A stretch of 33,876 nucleotides of DNA from Oscillospiraceae bacterium (GTDB lineage: Bacteria; Bacillota; Clostridia; Oscillospirales; Ruminococcaceae): the NCBI GenBank assembly GCA_021769725.1, contig JAETSI010000026.1:1-33876 (forward strand). Reading direction: 5' to 3'. The position numbers and the translations under genes were made by a program. The notes beneath the pieces were generated by a model. That model saw only the letters and a program-made list of their open reading frames with translations, was not told the DNA's origin and did no database searches. Within the stretch, counting starts at the first letter, position 1. Each line of letters opens with the position of its first letter. Below, in pieces: positions 33,384-33,876 of the stretch.

Positions 33384-33737
33384 ATGGACATTGCAATTAT
33401 AATTTCCGCTGCGGTGATGACTGTGATAGCCGGAATAGAATTCGGCTGCCTTTTCTGTTGCTCAAAGCTGAGAATGAAATCCGTTCCGGTCATTGCCGTT
33501 CTGCCGGTAACTCAGTCGGACGATCAGCTGGAGCATAAGCTGGAATACATGGAGAACGTTATTACCAGAAAATCCCATGAAATCGAAGGTCTGCTCCTTG
33601 TCGCCATAGACGCAGATCCCGGTCAGCTAGCTTTATGCAGGGATTTTTGCAATGTTGTTCCTGCTGCAGAGCTTGCCGATATCAGTGATCTCGAAAAAAA
33701 ATTGCCCGAAATGTTTGCAATTTATCATGAAATATAG
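33384..33737 (+). CDS. Unknown small membrane-anchored protein
   Basis: I do not recognise this 117-residue protein. Residues 5-27 form one hydrophobic segment with an FGCLFCC patch, after which come a basic KLRMK and a cytoplasmic domain. That domain starts VPVIAVLPV and continues with EHKLEYMENVITRKSHEIEGLLLVAIDADP, suggesting an alternating strand-helix-strand fold. It looks like a small single-pass anchor with a soluble domain of about 85 residues. GAGGGTG precedes the ATG. It has its own promoter, no clear terminator and no partner gene in the window. Confidence 0.7.
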   Translation: MDIAIIISAAVMTVIAGIEFGCLFCCSKLRMKSVPVIAVLPVTQSDDQLEHKLEYMENVITRKSHEIEGLLLVAIDADPGQLALCRDFCNVVPAAELADISDLEKKLPEMFAIYHEI

Positions 33738-33743
33738 TATAAT
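33715..33743 (+). promoter_or_regulatory. Promoter at the end of the 117-aa gene, reading into the repeat
   Basis: TTGCAA, a 17-bp spacer and TATAAT overlap the stop codon of the 117-aa gene. The predicted transcript starts near 33750 and runs into the repeat; no coding frame with a binding site follows before the window edge. Confidence 0.5.
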
Positions 33744-33759
33744 ATAAAAGTCAGAAACA

Positions 33760-33876
33760 ATAAGAGCCTGTTCAGTATCTTTTTATGTGCGGATTTTCGA
33801 GCATAATTTTGTCGGCTACAAGGAAAAAATTCGCAGACATACTGACGTATGACAAGGATTTTTGACGCAGTAAGCG
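33760..33876. repeat. Hairpin-rich repeat, truncated by the window edge
   Basis: The stretch contains a central palindrome CATAC-TGAC-GTATG (33838-33851). It is flanked by two 19-nt near-direct repeats, ACAAGGAAAAAATTCGCAG (33818-33836) and ACAAGGATTTTTGACGCAG (33852-33870), which differ by an A-tract to T-tract exchange, so the flanks also pair across the palindrome. The wording resembles dispersed repeats I recall from clostridial genomes, but this is unverified. No coding frame is evident. Confidence 0.55.

Noticed and set aside
1..33876. CRISPR array
   Set aside because: No regularly spaced repeats of the right length were seen, nor any cas gene.

Overview
The window comes from a low-to-mid GC Gram-positive anaerobe, most likely a Ruminococcus-like member of the Oscillospiraceae. 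This rests on a Gram-positive PolC, a Spo0A, the order pyrH-frr-uppS-cdsA-dxr-rseP-ispG-polC, a short HisG paired with HisZ, and a GH8 enzyme with a dockerin whose second calcium loop reads DLCKDG, a form I associate with cellulosomal ruminococci. Genus is inferred from these features, not from a search.

Layout. (1) 1-2153: accessory leftward DNA with a truncated C5 cytosine methyltransferase, a DUF4314 protein and a 365-aa unknown protein. It ends next to tRNA-Ser(GGA) and tRNA-Leu(GAG) and looks like the edge of an integrated element. (2) 2380-3480: spo0A with a good promoter and two possible 0A boxes. (3) 3496-6580: ugd leftward and, diverging from it, a secreted GH8-dockerin glycosidase. 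Its predicted transcript begins with a 158-nt near-palindromic element. (4) 6584-9753: a metal-efflux module made of a stand-alone HMA metallochaperone, an HMA-less Zn/Cd P-type ATPase and a divergent ArsR-AraC fusion regulator, with overlapping promoters and an operator-like inverted repeat. (5) 9757-19862: a leftward histidine operon hisZ-G-D-C-B-H-A-(three accessory genes)-F-yeiH-hisI-hisE, largely joined by overlapping stops and starts. (6) 19938-30685: the leftward housekeeping cluster pyrH-frr-uppS-cdsA-dxr-rseP-ispG-polC, covering ribosome recycling, undecaprenyl phosphate and phospholipid synthesis, the MEP pathway, regulated proteolysis and replication. (7) 30883-33876: rightward tRNA-Ser(TGA) and tRNA-Ser(GCT) behind a consensus promoter, then plsY, a MATE transporter and a small membrane-anchored protein. 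A promoter at the very end points into a hairpin-rich repeat cut by the window edge.

How it works together: the his operon makes histidine from PRPP and ATP, but no histidinol-phosphate phosphatase is present here. Region 6 supplies lipid carrier, isoprenoid and phospholipid precursors, and plsY adds acyl-glycerol-phosphate synthesis. The metal module forms a closed sense-and-export circuit. The least explained pieces are the 158-nt element before the GH8 gene, the shared C-terminal tail of two neighbouring accessory proteins, the ArsR-AraC regulator with its two kinds of DNA repeat, and the transcribed repeat at the right edge. No CRISPR array, rRNA gene or complete transposase gene was seen.
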